A DNA stretch of 64,000 bases from an uncultured Aquimarina sp. Its GTDB lineage: Bacteria > Bacteroidota > Bacteroidia > Flavobacteriales > Flavobacteriaceae. Location of the stretch: assembly GCA_937958985.1 (NCBI GenBank), contig CALGLV010000001.1, forward strand, positions 1 to 64,000, given 5' to 3'. The position numbers were made by a program, and so were the translations under genes. The notes under the pieces are model-generated. The model did no database searches, was not told the origin of the DNA, and saw nothing but the letters and a program-made list of their open reading frames with translations. This document shows positions 46,801-54,678 of the stretch, piece after piece. Each line of letters opens with the position of its first letter. Position 1 is the stretch's first letter.

Positions 46801-47050
46801 AATTATTTACCCGGCTCTCATTATAGTATGCATCAAAATTTTGAAAAGAGCTCCCATCGTATTTAAGAATGCCGTTAGTGGTTCCAATCCACAAAAAACC
46901 ATTCCTATCTTCCAATATCTCTGTAATTGAGCTTTCGGAAATTTCACCTAAAACTTTTTGAAAGGAGATTTCATTTACATCAATTTGACCACGCATACAA
47001 GCACTCGCAAATAGTATAAATACTAACCTGATAGACACTGTGAAATTCAT
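43856..47050 (-). CDS. two-component sensor histidine kinase with periplasmic beta-propeller
   Basis: 1064 residues from the ATG at 47050, chosen because it gives a signal peptide (FTVSIRLVFILFASACMRGQ); the open frame reaches 47125. Many propeller repeats with DxxGxLWxGT (about 35-640), a Y_Y_Y domain (about 680-760, GKYKLHVKSTNSDGLW), one membrane helix (about 770-790, KVLTIGLLLVVGYLIYY), a HisKA box FSVSHDLKSPLSN near residue 845, and an ATPase domain (DNGSGMD, GSGLGLYMI). It lacks the receiver and AraC domains of full hybrid two-component systems, so it needs a separate partner, which is not in this window. It probably senses a glycan or similar ligand. Confidence 0.9.
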   Translation of the reverse strand: MNFTVSIRLVFILFASACMRGQIDVNEISFQKVLGEISESSITEILEDRNGFLWIGTTNGILKYDGSSFQNFDAYYNESRVNNFVKEIYEGDSGILYVGTYNGLNFYDETLGVLKRYPFKGESEFINKTDINALLETKNYLWVGTTKNGLFRYNLNTGKVRRLFFNTKDFDYGNVLYISKYGNNHYVVINRNAAYVINHDMAIISSVKLSNIKSVKRVSSNQFLLGSFDGFFSELKIGVNFKINKQNSRKITDYRISALEEDASGNIWLASENGGVFILSRESKAMFHLQNTSEDPDVLPNNSIWSIYKASNGVMWLGSFKRGLCFYDKEYLKFKHEKKNKPIKSSLSNNIATCFLEDKNKNIWIGTDGGGLNYWDRNKKTYTHYSLDNGKLNTNVVLSIVRKDNELWIASWADGITIFDMDSKEYRVMNVENSSLSSKFLENLLKDNHGNIWIATFRGGLHKYNSITDRLEKIHLVMDGRVLNPTQVITVFEDNLGDIWLGSHGDGVIRLKNENDIWKVANQYKVRSEEEISISSDFVNVIHQDQNGLLWVGTDSGLNKYSTKSNLFIRIEEPEELKNISIESIEHDEKGSLWLGTNKGLKKYNPFDNELISYNTSDGVQGANFNSSSSYKLSSKELVFGGSNGFNVFYPNKIKKRKDKPQLYISKLKIQNKQVYPNDEFGVLKKTISKTDTLSLDYTHNVINFEFTTVTYRNPEKVSYAYFLEGFEDDWNYVGNKNDVTYTNLDPGKYKLHVKSTNSDGLWVGNEKTLCLEVIPPFWQALWFKVLTIGLLLVVGYLIYYSRTRSVIRNQKKLKKEIALRTKELQLQKDKLMDVADELSFKNEEIQRFAFSVSHDLKSPLSNIRTITELIQMEFSEKDLPLIEKYMEMIDVSCETMTDLIADITRVARIGKIKNNKEMLDTNRMVKLSRVMINTKFEEQNVALIIKESLPKIYADRNRIIQVFSNLFDNSIKYMGNQKNPIIEIKFEENNETVTLFVSDNGSGMDNKSLKKLFSPFERFHSGTNGSGLGLYMIKQIINSHGGTISATSEGKGKGATFIVTLPK

Positions 47051-47174
47051 TAAGCTTTTATAATTTTGGGGGCGTTCAAGAATTACTAAAAAAAACATAC
47101 TCTTTAACGATTCTAAAGTACCCAAAACTGATTAATTATCAATGTTAATTTTTAAAATTTAACTAAAATTACAA

Positions 47175-47212
47175 AAAAAACACCCGAAGACATGAGTCAA
47201 CCAGTGTTTTTT
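47175..47212 (-). terminator. possible clpB terminator
   Basis: AAAAAACAC and GTGTTTTTT flank a 20-nt loop about 53 nt past the clpB stop. The stem is A/T-rich and weak, so termination is uncertain. Confidence 0.4.
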
Positions 47213-47264
47213 AAGTTCATTAAAACCTGTTATAACCTAAAATTTTAATTTCCAATAAATAGTA

Positions 47265-49847
47265 TTAATTATTCCTAAACACGATTTCACCATTAAAAGC
47301 GTCAACTAAAATCACACTATCGGTTTTAACCTCACCCGCTAATATTTTTTTAGACAACGAATTCAATATCATTTTCTGGATCGTTCTTTTTACAGGACGC
47401 GCACCAAACTCTGGGTCAAAACCTTTTTCTGATAACAATATTTTTGCTTCTTCTGTAGCATCAATAGTTACATTTTGCTTGGCTAGCATTTTTGACAATC
47501 CTTTTAATTGAATATCCACAATTTGCTTAATATCAACCTTATTCAAGGGGCTAAACATTACAATATCGTCTATTCGGTTTAAAAATTCGGGACGTAACAC
47601 TTGCTTTAAAACTCCTAACACTTCGACCTTAGCAATTTCCGCAGCTACTTCTGAATTTTCTTCAGTTTCAAACTTATCCTTTATAATTTCGCTACCCATA
47701 TTGGAAGTCATTATTATAATAGTATTCCTAAAATCCGCAGTACGCCCTTTACTATCTGTTAAGCGGCCTTCATCCAAAACCTGAAGCAAAATATTAAAGG
47801 TATCTGGATGTGCTTTTTCAATTTCATCTAGCAATACTACCGAATATGGTTTTCTGCGAACCGCCTCGGTTAACTGACCGCCTTCATCATAACCCACATA
47901 CCCAGGAGGCGCTCCTACCAACCTACTTACTGAATGACGCTCTTGATATTCACTCATATCTATACGCGTCATCGCTGTTTCATCATTAAACAAATAATTA
48001 GCTAATGCTTTTGCTAATTCTGTTTTACCAACCCCTGTGGTTCCTAAAAACAAAAAAGATCCTATTGGTTTATTGACACTTTGAAGCCCTGCCCTACTTC
48101 TACGTATAGCATCACTTACCGCTGTTATTGCATTGTGCTGACCCACTACTTGGTTATATAACTCCTCTTCTAGTCTTAACAATTTTTCGCGGTCACTTTG
48201 CAACATTTTAGTGACAGGCACTCCTGTCCACTTTGCTACAACCTCTGCAATATCCTCATTAGTAACTTCTTCTTTAATTAACGAAGTCTCTTCTTTAGAA
48301 GCTGATTCGAACTCAAGTTTTTCTAAGTTTTCTTGAATTTCTTTGATTTTACCATAACGCAACTCTGCTACCTTACCGTAGTCACCGTTTCGTTCTGCTC
48401 GGTCTGCTTCAAGATTATGCTCTTCAATTTGCTGCTTGTATTTTTGAATACTATCAACCACTTCTTTTTCGCTACTCCACTTACTAAATATTTCATTACG
48501 CTCTTCTTTTAAATTTGCCAACTCTATATTTAATCCTTTTAGCTTATCACTATCGTTTTCTCGTTTTATAGCTTCTATTTCAATTTCGAGCTGCATAATT
48601 TTACGATCAAGCATATCTAACTCTAAAGGTTTAGAATTAATTTCCATTCGCAGTTTAGACGCTGCTTCATCCATTAAATCAATTGCTTTATCTGGCAAAA
48701 ATCGGTTAGAGATATAGCGCTGAGACAGCTCTACTGCAGCAATTATAGCCTCGTCTAATATGCGAACTTTATGATGTGTTTCGTATTTATCCTTTATCCC
48801 TCTTAAAATAGAAATGGCACTTTCGGTATCTGGCTCATCTACAACTACCTTTTGAAAACGACGTTCTAAGGCTTTATCTTTTTCGAAATATTTTTGATAT
48901 TCATCTAGCGTGGTTGCCCCGATAGCTCTAAGCTCTCCTCTAGCTAATGCTGGTTTTAAAATATTGGCTGCATCCATAGCTCCCTGACCTCCACCTGCAC
49001 CAACAAGTGTATGTATTTCATCAATAAATAAAATAATATTTCCATTTGCTGAAGTAACCTCTTTTACTACTGATTTTAGACGCTCTTCAAACTCTCCTTT
49101 ATATTTAGCTCCTGCAATTAAAGCTCCCATATCTAAAGAAAAAAGCTCTTTGTCTTTTAAATTTTCGGGCACATCTCCTGATACGATACGATGAGCTAAA
49201 CCTTCTGCTATAGCTGTTTTCCCTGTTCCTGGTTCCCCTACAAGCATTGGGTTATTTTTTGTTCTACGCGATAAAATTTGAAGCACCCTTCGTATTTCAT
49301 CGTCTCGACCAATTACTGGATCTAACTTTCCGCTTTCTGCTAAATTATTTAAATTTTTAGCATATTTATTTAATGATTGATAGGTCTCTTCCGCACTTTG
49401 AGATGTTACCCTTTCTCCGTTTCGAACTTGCTCGATTGCCGCTTGTAGCGCTTTTTTAGTTACTCCTTGGTCTTTTAAAATCTGAGCAATTTTACTTTTA
49501 GAATCGAAAATTGCTAATAACAAATGCTCTATTGACACATACTCGTCATTCATTTTTTTAGCAATAGTATTTGCCTCCAACACCACTGTATTTGCCTGTC
49601 TACTCAATTGCAACTCCCCGCCCTGTACTTTTGGAAAACTTTGCAAAGTACTATCTAATATTTGAGAAAGTATTTGTTGATTTACATTTAACTTCTTTAG
49701 TAAGTAGGGCAGTACATTTTCATCTACTTCAGTAATTCCTTTGTAAATATGTTCGTTTTCTATTTGCTGATGCCCCATACTTTGTGCTAACTGCTGTGCT
49801 TGCTGAATGGCTTCTTGGGACTTTATGGTATAATTATTAAAATTCAT
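47265..49847 (-). CDS. clpB: ClpB disaggregase chaperone
   Basis: 860 residues. The Clp N domain (about 1-140), first AAA+ module with Walker A GEPGTGKT (about 205), an M-domain coiled coil (about 400-525) and a second AAA+ module with Walker A GTTGVGKT (about 605) and the GYVGYDEGG loop are all present. It dissolves protein aggregates with DnaK after heat stress. Coiled-coil middle domain separates it from ClpA/ClpC. A 468-nt divergent region separates it from mdh; no consensus promoter or heat-shock element was recognised. Confidence 0.97.
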   Translation of the reverse strand: MNFNNYTIKSQEAIQQAQQLAQSMGHQQIENEHIYKGITEVDENVLPYLLKKLNVNQQILSQILDSTLQSFPKVQGGELQLSRQANTVVLEANTIAKKMNDEYVSIEHLLLAIFDSKSKIAQILKDQGVTKKALQAAIEQVRNGERVTSQSAEETYQSLNKYAKNLNNLAESGKLDPVIGRDDEIRRVLQILSRRTKNNPMLVGEPGTGKTAIAEGLAHRIVSGDVPENLKDKELFSLDMGALIAGAKYKGEFEERLKSVVKEVTSANGNIILFIDEIHTLVGAGGGQGAMDAANILKPALARGELRAIGATTLDEYQKYFEKDKALERRFQKVVVDEPDTESAISILRGIKDKYETHHKVRILDEAIIAAVELSQRYISNRFLPDKAIDLMDEAASKLRMEINSKPLELDMLDRKIMQLEIEIEAIKRENDSDKLKGLNIELANLKEERNEIFSKWSSEKEVVDSIQKYKQQIEEHNLEADRAERNGDYGKVAELRYGKIKEIQENLEKLEFESASKEETSLIKEEVTNEDIAEVVAKWTGVPVTKMLQSDREKLLRLEEELYNQVVGQHNAITAVSDAIRRSRAGLQSVNKPIGSFLFLGTTGVGKTELAKALANYLFNDETAMTRIDMSEYQERHSVSRLVGAPPGYVGYDEGGQLTEAVRRKPYSVVLLDEIEKAHPDTFNILLQVLDEGRLTDSKGRTADFRNTIIIMTSNMGSEIIKDKFETEENSEVAAEIAKVEVLGVLKQVLRPEFLNRIDDIVMFSPLNKVDIKQIVDIQLKGLSKMLAKQNVTIDATEEAKILLSEKGFDPEFGARPVKRTIQKMILNSLSKKILAGEVKTDSVILVDAFNGEIVFRNN

Positions 49848-50070
49848 TGTCTTGTATTTTTAAATTCTTAAGTTGGCTACACTCACAATTAGTCAATTTC
49901 AATGCCACACAAAAACAATGTCAAAATGACTTTATTAAGTGCTTTTTGAATGACTTTTTGTCACCTTTCGCTATTTAAAACTATGCAGATACTCCTTCTG
50001 AAATTACTTAACTAATAAGTAATTATACGTTTATTTACAAAGCTAACAACTAAAAAACACAAAACAACCC

Positions 50071-50195
50071 TAGTCCCTAGCCCCGATAGTAGCGGCATCC
50101 TTTTTTGAGGCCTTAATTATAACAAAAAGTGAGGCCTCAAAAAAGATATAGCGGATAGCGGGACTTGCCTTTTTAGAAATTCTAAGGCCTTTTTG
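50071..50195 (+). ncRNA. Flavo-1-like structured RNA
   Basis: An outer stem GTCCC/GGGAC (50073-50077 with 50160-50164) encloses the motif AGCGGCATCC and, later, GATATAGCGGATAGCGGG; an inner stem ATC.TTTTTTGAGGCC / GGCCTCAAAAAAGAT holds a variable loop. This conserved layout matches my memory of the Flavo-1 motif of Flavobacteria (Rfam). A hairpin with a T run follows at once (50167-50195), as expected for an independent or leader RNA on the plus strand. Its function is unknown. Confidence 0.6.
50167..50195 (+). terminator. terminator of the Flavo-1-like RNA
   Basis: Stem GCCTT..TAGAA / TTCT.AAGGC with a tiny loop and a following CTTTTT lies 2 nt beyond the outer RNA stem. It would separate the RNA from mdh about 120 nt downstream. 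Confidence 0.6.
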
Positions 50196-50315
50196 CTCCT
50201 TGATATTATCAAAATCTTAACTTTCACTATGCTTTATTTTCATATTCACACAAGTAATAACGTTCGAATATTCGTATTTTTACCTACAATTATTTAACCA
50301 TAAATCAATACAAAA

Positions 50316-51242
50316 ATGAAAGTAACTGTTGTAGGTGCTGGAGCTGTAGGTGCCAGTTGTGCAGAATATATTGCGATAAAAAATTTCGCATCGGAAGTTG
50401 TAATTTTAGACATTAAAGAAGGGTATGCTGAAGGAAAAGCGATGGACTTAATGCAAACGGCTTCTTTATTAAATTTTGATACACAAATCAAAGGAAGCAC
50501 TAACGATTACAGTAAAACTGCTGGATCGGAAGTTGCTGTTATTACTTCGGGTATTCCTCGTAAGCCAGGAATGACTCGTGAAGAGTTAATTGGAATTAAC
50601 GCTGGTATTGTAAAGCAGGTTTCTGAAAACTTGATTAAACATTCGCCTAATATCATTATTATCGTAGTGAGTAACCCTATGGATACGATGACTTATTTAG
50701 TACACAAAACAACAAGTTTACCTAAAAATAGAATTATTGGTATGGGTGGTGCTTTGGATAGCGCACGCTTTAAATACCGTTTAGCAGAGGCTTTAGAGGC
50801 GCCTATTTCTGATATTGATGGAATGGTGATTGGTGGACATAGTGACAAAGGAATGCTTCCTTTAACGCGTTTAGCTACTCGTAACAGTGTTAAGGCTGCT
50901 GAATTTTTATCTGAAGAGCGTTTGGAGCAAGTAGCTGCTGATACTAAAGTTGGTGGAGCTACACTTACTGGTTTATTAGGAACTTCGGCTTGGTATGCGC
51001 CTGGTGCAGCGGTATCATCTATGGTACAAGCTATTGTTTGCGATCAAAAGAAAATGTTCCCTTGTTCTGCTTTATTAGAAGGTGAATATGGAATGAATGA
51101 TATTTCAATTGGAGTTCCTGTTATTTTAGGAAAAAATGGTATCGAAAAAATCGTAACAATAGATCTTAACGACGCGGAAAAAGCTAAACTTATTGAAAGC
51201 TCTGAAGGTGTTCGTAAAACTAACGGATTGTTAGAATTATAG
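50316..51242 (+). CDS. mdh: NAD-dependent malate dehydrogenase (LDH-like type)
   Basis: 308 residues. NAD-binding loop VVGAGAVGASCAEYIA at the start with Asp32; Arg82 in GIPRKPGMTR is the substrate-choosing residue for malate over lactate; Asp148, Arg151 and catalytic His175 (GGHSDKGMLPL) complete the site. It interconverts malate and oxaloacetate in the TCA cycle. GGHSDK replaces the more common GGHGD, a tolerated variant. Monocistronic, with a strong terminator. Confidence 0.95.
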   Translation: MKVTVVGAGAVGASCAEYIAIKNFASEVVILDIKEGYAEGKAMDLMQTASLLNFDTQIKGSTNDYSKTAGSEVAVITSGIPRKPGMTREELIGINAGIVKQVSENLIKHSPNIIIIVVSNPMDTMTYLVHKTTSLPKNRIIGMGGALDSARFKYRLAEALEAPISDIDGMVIGGHSDKGMLPLTRLATRNSVKAAEFLSEERLEQVAADTKVGGATLTGLLGTSAWYAPGAAVSSMVQAIVCDQKKMFPCSALLEGEYGMNDISIGVPVILGKNGIEKIVTIDLNDAEKAKLIESSEGVRKTNGLLEL

Positions 51243-51277
51243 AAACTGAAATTAGATTTTAGATAATTTTTGAATAG

Positions 51278-51308
51278 AAAAAAGCGAGCCAAATGGCTCG
51301 CTTTTTTT
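51278..51308 (+). terminator. mdh terminator
   Basis: Perfect stem AAAAAAGCGAGCC / GGCTCGCTTTTTT with AAAT loop, 36 nt past the mdh stop, followed by a T run. Confidence 0.95.
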
Positions 51309-51390
51309 GTGGCTTTTTTTTCTGTAAAAATCATTTCAACTCCTACAAAACACAAACACTTAGTTTGGTTAGAATACAATGCATAAAAAT

Positions 51391-51414
51391 TATTTATTAT
51401 TAAGATAATAAATA
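51391..51414. promoter_or_regulatory. 24-bp inverted repeat, candidate regulator site
   Basis: TATTTATTAT and its exact complement ATAATAAATA are separated by TAAG, upstream of the SbtA cluster. LysR-type proteins bind such dyads (T-N11-A form fits). The AT-rich composition makes chance likely enough to keep confidence low. Confidence 0.4.
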
Positions 51415-51433
51415 TAAATAAAAATATATAGAT

Positions 51434-51468
51434 GTATTGCCCCACCTTTGCGTAAAGAAATGCAATAC
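51434..51468. promoter_or_regulatory. second inverted repeat upstream of the SbtA cluster
   Basis: GTATTGC (51434-51440) and GCAATAC (51462-51468) face each other across 21 nt that also contain the small dyad CTTT.gcgt.AAAG. Less AT-rich than the first repeat and closer to the genes, so a better operator candidate. Confidence 0.45.
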
Positions 51469-51572
51469 GAACAACTGAAATTTTTATTTGACTTTTGCAA
51501 AACACAAAGAATAAAAACGATTCATACTTTTAAGCATTGGTTGAGTTAAACAAATTTTTAATAAATAATTCT

Positions 51573-51890
51573 ATGAAAACAATTACTACAAATTCTCAAA
51601 AAACAAAATCTATTAATCTTGTTGATGGTTTTTTTACTCCTACAGATGCTAAAGATATAGTGGTAGCATTATTGAATGAAAAAATTAACTATCACAAAAT
51701 TAAAAGACTTTCGATTACCGAAGGAAATTTAGAGGATGATTGTATGTATGACAGTAGCCGGATTGACCAACTTATAGAAGCTAAACAAAACGCTATTGAT
51801 TTTTTTAAAGAGTTACAAGGAACTGACACTTTTTTAGAAATAGATAGCGGCCTTACCATTAAAGTCAAAGAAAAATCAACACTTAACTAA
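51573..51890 (+). CDS. conserved small protein in bicarbonate-uptake cluster
   Basis: 105 residues, soluble, acidic-to-neutral, no signal or membrane helix. Typical segments: LVDGFFTPTDAKDIVVALLNEKINYHK and MYDSSRIDQLIEAKQNAIDFFKEL; the C terminus is a beta-rich tail. It is not PII-like, so it is not SbtB of cyanobacteria by sequence, although it occupies a partner-like position 9 nt upstream of sbtA. The ATG at 51573 is chosen over the TTG at 51537. Its role may be regulatory, but this is inference. Confidence 0.7.
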   Translation: MKTITTNSQKTKSINLVDGFFTPTDAKDIVVALLNEKINYHKIKRLSITEGNLEDDCMYDSSRIDQLIEAKQNAIDFFKELQGTDTFLEIDSGLTIKVKEKSTLN

Positions 51891-51899
51891 ATTTTTTAA

Positions 51900-52862
51900 A
51901 TGGATTTTCACTTATTACTTGATAACTTATCAAACCCTGCTTTACTTTTCTTTTTTCTCGGGATTATAGCTGTTCAATTAAAAAGTGATTTAAAAATACC
52001 TGAAAATTCAGCAAAATTTATTTCGTTATACCTATTAATGTCAATAGGCTTTAAAGGAGGCCAAGAGCTATCGCATAGCGAGTTAAATCTTGAAATTTTA
52101 TGGTCCTTGCTTTTTGGAATAGTATTAGCTGCAATTGTCCCTATTTACACTTTTTTTATTTTAAAGAAAAAACTAACTATTGCTAATTCGGGAGCTATTG
52201 CTGCCGCTTATGGCTCGGTAAGTGCCGTAACCTTTGTTACTACCATTTCTTTTATGGAATTGGAAGGAATTCCTTTTGGAGGACATATGGTTGCTGTAAT
52301 GGCGCTAATGGAAGCGCCATCTATTATGATTGGATTGTTACTCATTTCTATTTACGATAAAGAAAAAAGTAGTATTTCGATGGGTAAAGTGGTAAAACAC
52401 GCCCTAACCAACGGAAGTGTACTGCTAATAATGGGGAGTTTAATAATAGGCTTCTTAGCAAGCGAATCGCAGGCAGAAGGAATTAAACCGTTTACAACAG
52501 ACATTTTTAAAGGCTTCTTAGCTGTGTTTTTACTGGATATGGGTATTACTAGTGGAAAAAAATTATCTACTTTTATTAAGCAAGGTAAATTTGTAATCGC
52601 ATTTGCTATACTTATACCAATCATCAATGGATGTATTGTTTCAATAGTATCTGGCTATTTTATTGAAGGTGTTGGTAACCGTTTGTTATTTGCCATACTT
52701 GCGGCTAGTGCTTCATATATTGCCGTACCTGCTGCTATGAAAATGGCCGCCCCTAAAGCAAATCCTAGTTTATATATCCCTATGGCATTGGCGGTAACAT
52801 TTCCCTTTAATATCACCCTAGGAATGCCTTTATATCTTTATATTATCAATTATTTTGTTTAA
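51900..52862 (+). CDS. sbtA: SbtA-type sodium-dependent bicarbonate transporter
   Basis: 320 residues with about ten membrane helices. Family signatures: YLLMSIGFKGGQEL near residue 45, SVSAVTFVTTISFMELEGIPFGGHMVAVMALMEAPSIMIG (about 105-145), and a repeated C-terminal half (MKMAAPKANPSLYIPMALAVTFPFNITLG). SbtA imports bicarbonate with sodium into the cytoplasm; in a heterotroph or photoheterotroph it would feed anaplerotic carboxylases. It follows the small protein gene by 9 nt and precedes a LysR gene by 20 nt, all co-directional. Confidence 0.9.
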   Translation: MDFHLLLDNLSNPALLFFFLGIIAVQLKSDLKIPENSAKFISLYLLMSIGFKGGQELSHSELNLEILWSLLFGIVLAAIVPIYTFFILKKKLTIANSGAIAAAYGSVSAVTFVTTISFMELEGIPFGGHMVAVMALMEAPSIMIGLLLISIYDKEKSSISMGKVVKHALTNGSVLLIMGSLIIGFLASESQAEGIKPFTTDIFKGFLAVFLLDMGITSGKKLSTFIKQGKFVIAFAILIPIINGCIVSIVSGYFIEGVGNRLLFAILAASASYIAVPAAMKMAAPKANPSLYIPMALAVTFPFNITLGMPLYLYIINYFV

Positions 52863-52882
52863 TAAAAAAGCTTTGTTTTAGA

Positions 52883-53803
52883 ATGAATTACACCCTACAT
52901 CAGCTTCAAATATTTCTTAAAATTGCTGAGAAATCGAGTATTACAAAAGCGTCGGAAGAGCTTCACTTAACACAACCCGCGGTTTCTATTCAATTAAAGA
53001 AATTTCAAGATCAATTTCCTTTGCCACTTACAGAAGTGATTGGTAGGCAGATTTACATTACTGATTTCGGAAAAGAAATTGTTGAAGCCGGAAAAGTAAT
53101 TCTAAAACACGTAAACGAAATTGAGTACAAATCGATTACTTATAGCGGAAAATTATCGGGTAAACTAAAAATATCTATTGTATCGACAGCTAAATATATT
53201 ATGCCTTATTTATTGGCCGACTTTATAAAACAAAACCCTGAAGTAGATTTGGTTTTGGATGTTACCAACAAAACCAAGGTAATTGAAAGTCTTGTTGAAA
53301 ATAGCGTTGATTTTTCGATGGTATCTTTACTACCCGACAATTTAAAAATTGAGTCTATACAACTAATGGAAAATCAGTTGTATTTAGTAGGGAATACAAC
53401 CGAGCGATTTGAAAAGAAAAAATACCCGCACTCTATTTTATCAGAATTACCAATAATTTATAGAGAAAAAGGCTCGGGTACTCGCTTAACAATGGAACGA
53501 TATACTGAAAAAAATAAAATTTCAGTAAAGAAAAAAATGGAGCTAACCTCCAATGAAGCCGTAAAACAAGCTGTATTATCTGGTTTGGGTTATGCAATTA
53601 TGCCTTTAATTGGTATTCGAGATGAAATTGCTGAAAATAAGCTCCAAATAATTCCTGTTAAAGGCTTTCCTATAAAATCGAATTGGAATGTTATTTGGTC
53701 TAAAGGAAAAAAATTCTCACCTGTAGCAAAAGCGTTTTTAGAATATTTAAACACCGAGAAAGAGAATTTAATAAAATCTAAATTCAATATTGATATTAAA
53801 TAA
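52883..53803 (+). CDS. LysR-family regulator of the bicarbonate cluster
   Basis: 306 residues: N-terminal winged HTH (about 1-60, LHQLQIFLKIAEKSSITKASEELHLTQPAVSIQLKKFQ) and a periplasmic-binding-like effector domain (about 90-295). The close link to SbtA points to a CmpR/CbbR-like regulator of inorganic carbon, which in other bacteria senses metabolites such as 2-oxoglutarate; the effector here is unknown. As it is downstream and co-directional, not divergent, it may be autoregulated through the dyads upstream of the cluster. Confidence 0.92.
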   Translation: MNYTLHQLQIFLKIAEKSSITKASEELHLTQPAVSIQLKKFQDQFPLPLTEVIGRQIYITDFGKEIVEAGKVILKHVNEIEYKSITYSGKLSGKLKISIVSTAKYIMPYLLADFIKQNPEVDLVLDVTNKTKVIESLVENSVDFSMVSLLPDNLKIESIQLMENQLYLVGNTTERFEKKKYPHSILSELPIIYREKGSGTRLTMERYTEKNKISVKKKMELTSNEAVKQAVLSGLGYAIMPLIGIRDEIAENKLQIIPVKGFPIKSNWNVIWSKGKKFSPVAKAFLEYLNTEKENLIKSKFNIDIK

Positions 53804-53866
53804 CTATAAATAGCAACAACTACTAAAAGAACCTTTTTAAAAGTTAAAACAAAACCACATTACAAC

Positions 53867-53907
53867 TTGCTACAAATAAATATATTTAATGATTACATTT
53901 GTAGCAA
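53867..53907. promoter_or_regulatory. operator of the LexA-like repressor operon
   Basis: Perfect 11-bp arms TTGCTACAAAT (53867-53877) and ATTTGTAGCAA (53897-53907) with a 19-nt spacer; the right arm ends exactly at the ATG of the repressor. TACATTTG at 53894-53901 matches TAnnTTTG, so the -7 element is mostly inside the right arm. A repressor dimer bound here would block RNA polymerase. No TTG sits at the ideal -33 distance. Confidence 0.72.
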
Positions 53908-54678
53908 ATGAAGTATTTAGCAAAAAACCTAGTACATTTACGTAAACATAAAAACCTTTCTCAAGCAAAGCTTGCCACAGATTTAGGCATTACCCGAGCG
54001 CGTATAAGCTCTTACGAAGATGCTCGCTCACTACCCAGTCTTGAGTTTATGGTTAAATTATCAAACTACTACAACATCACTGTAGATATTTTACTTAAAA
54101 ACAATTTAACAATAGAAGATGATATTTCCTTTATAAATCTAAATAACAAACGCATATTGTTCCCTATTACAATAGATACTAATAATGAAGATTTAATAGA
54201 AATTATCCCCACTACAGCACAAGCAGGATACCTTTCTGGTTATGATGATCCTGAATATATTGAACAACTAAAAAAAATAAAACTTCCCTTTTTACCTATA
54301 GGGCAACACCGCGCTTTCCCTATTAAAGGAGACTCTATGTTACCTATTAAAGATGGGGCTTATGTAATTGGAAAATTTATTGAAAATAAAAGTGATTTAA
54401 AAACAGGAAGAACCTATGTTTTAGTCACTCAAAACGATGGCATTGTTTACAAACGAATTGAAAATAATTTAGAAGAAAACAATACATTAAAATTAATTTC
54501 AGATAATAAAAAATACAACACCTACTCCATTCACATTTCTGAAATTTTAGAAATATGGGAATTTTCATGCTCTATAAACACACAAGAATATTCTGAAAGC
54601 GAACTTAAATTAAGTAGCATACTTAGTATGTTTAATGATTTAGGGATACAGTTAGAACAATTAAAAAAACTACTTTAA
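53908..54678 (+). CDS. LexA-like autocleavable repressor (XRE-HTH with S24 domain)
   Basis: 256 residues. N-terminal XRE-type HTH (about 7-60, LSQAKLATDLGITRARISSYE) replaces the winged HTH of true LexA. The S24 domain carries the cleavage site Ala106-Gly107 (TTAQAGYLSG), catalytic Ser143 (KGDSMLPIKDG) and Lys182 (IVYKRIE); spacings of 37 and 39 residues (Ser-Lys 39, Ala-Ser 37) compare closely with the 35 and 37 that separate the E. coli LexA residues. So RecA-stimulated self-cleavage and derepression after DNA damage are predicted. A short C-terminal helix follows. The start codon touches the inverted repeat above, and the stop overlaps the next start (TAATG). A phage-type CI is the alternative, but no phage genes are near. 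Confidence 0.88.
   Translation: MKYLAKNLVHLRKHKNLSQAKLATDLGITRARISSYEDARSLPSLEFMVKLSNYYNITVDILLKNNLTIEDDISFINLNNKRILFPITIDTNNEDLIEIIPTTAQAGYLSGYDDPEYIEQLKKIKLPFLPIGQHRAFPIKGDSMLPIKDGAYVIGKFIENKSDLKTGRTYVLVTQNDGIVYKRIENNLEENNTLKLISDNKKYNTYSIHISEILEIWEFSCSINTQEYSESELKLSSILSMFNDLGIQLEQLKKLL

Larger units (their letters stand above)
49848..50315. other. 468-nt divergent region between clpB and mdh
   Basis: It contains the structured RNA candidate at 50071-50195. The 49848-50070 stretch is AT-rich with no gene seen. Just before mdh, CGAATATTCG (50265-50274, a 10-bp palindrome) and TATTTTTA (50275-50282, one mismatch from the -7 consensus) may be mdh control sites. Confidence 0.5.
51243..51572. 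other. leader region of the SbtA cluster
   Basis: After the mdh terminator the region holds two inverted repeats (51391-51414 and 51434-51468) and the AT-rich leader of the cluster. No additional gene; a TTG-started extension to 51537 is not needed. No clear TAnnTTTG element was found. Confidence 0.55.

Noticed and set aside
51044-51505. 153-codon minus-strand open frame
   Set aside because: It crosses the mdh terminator and overlaps mdh antisense; no support.
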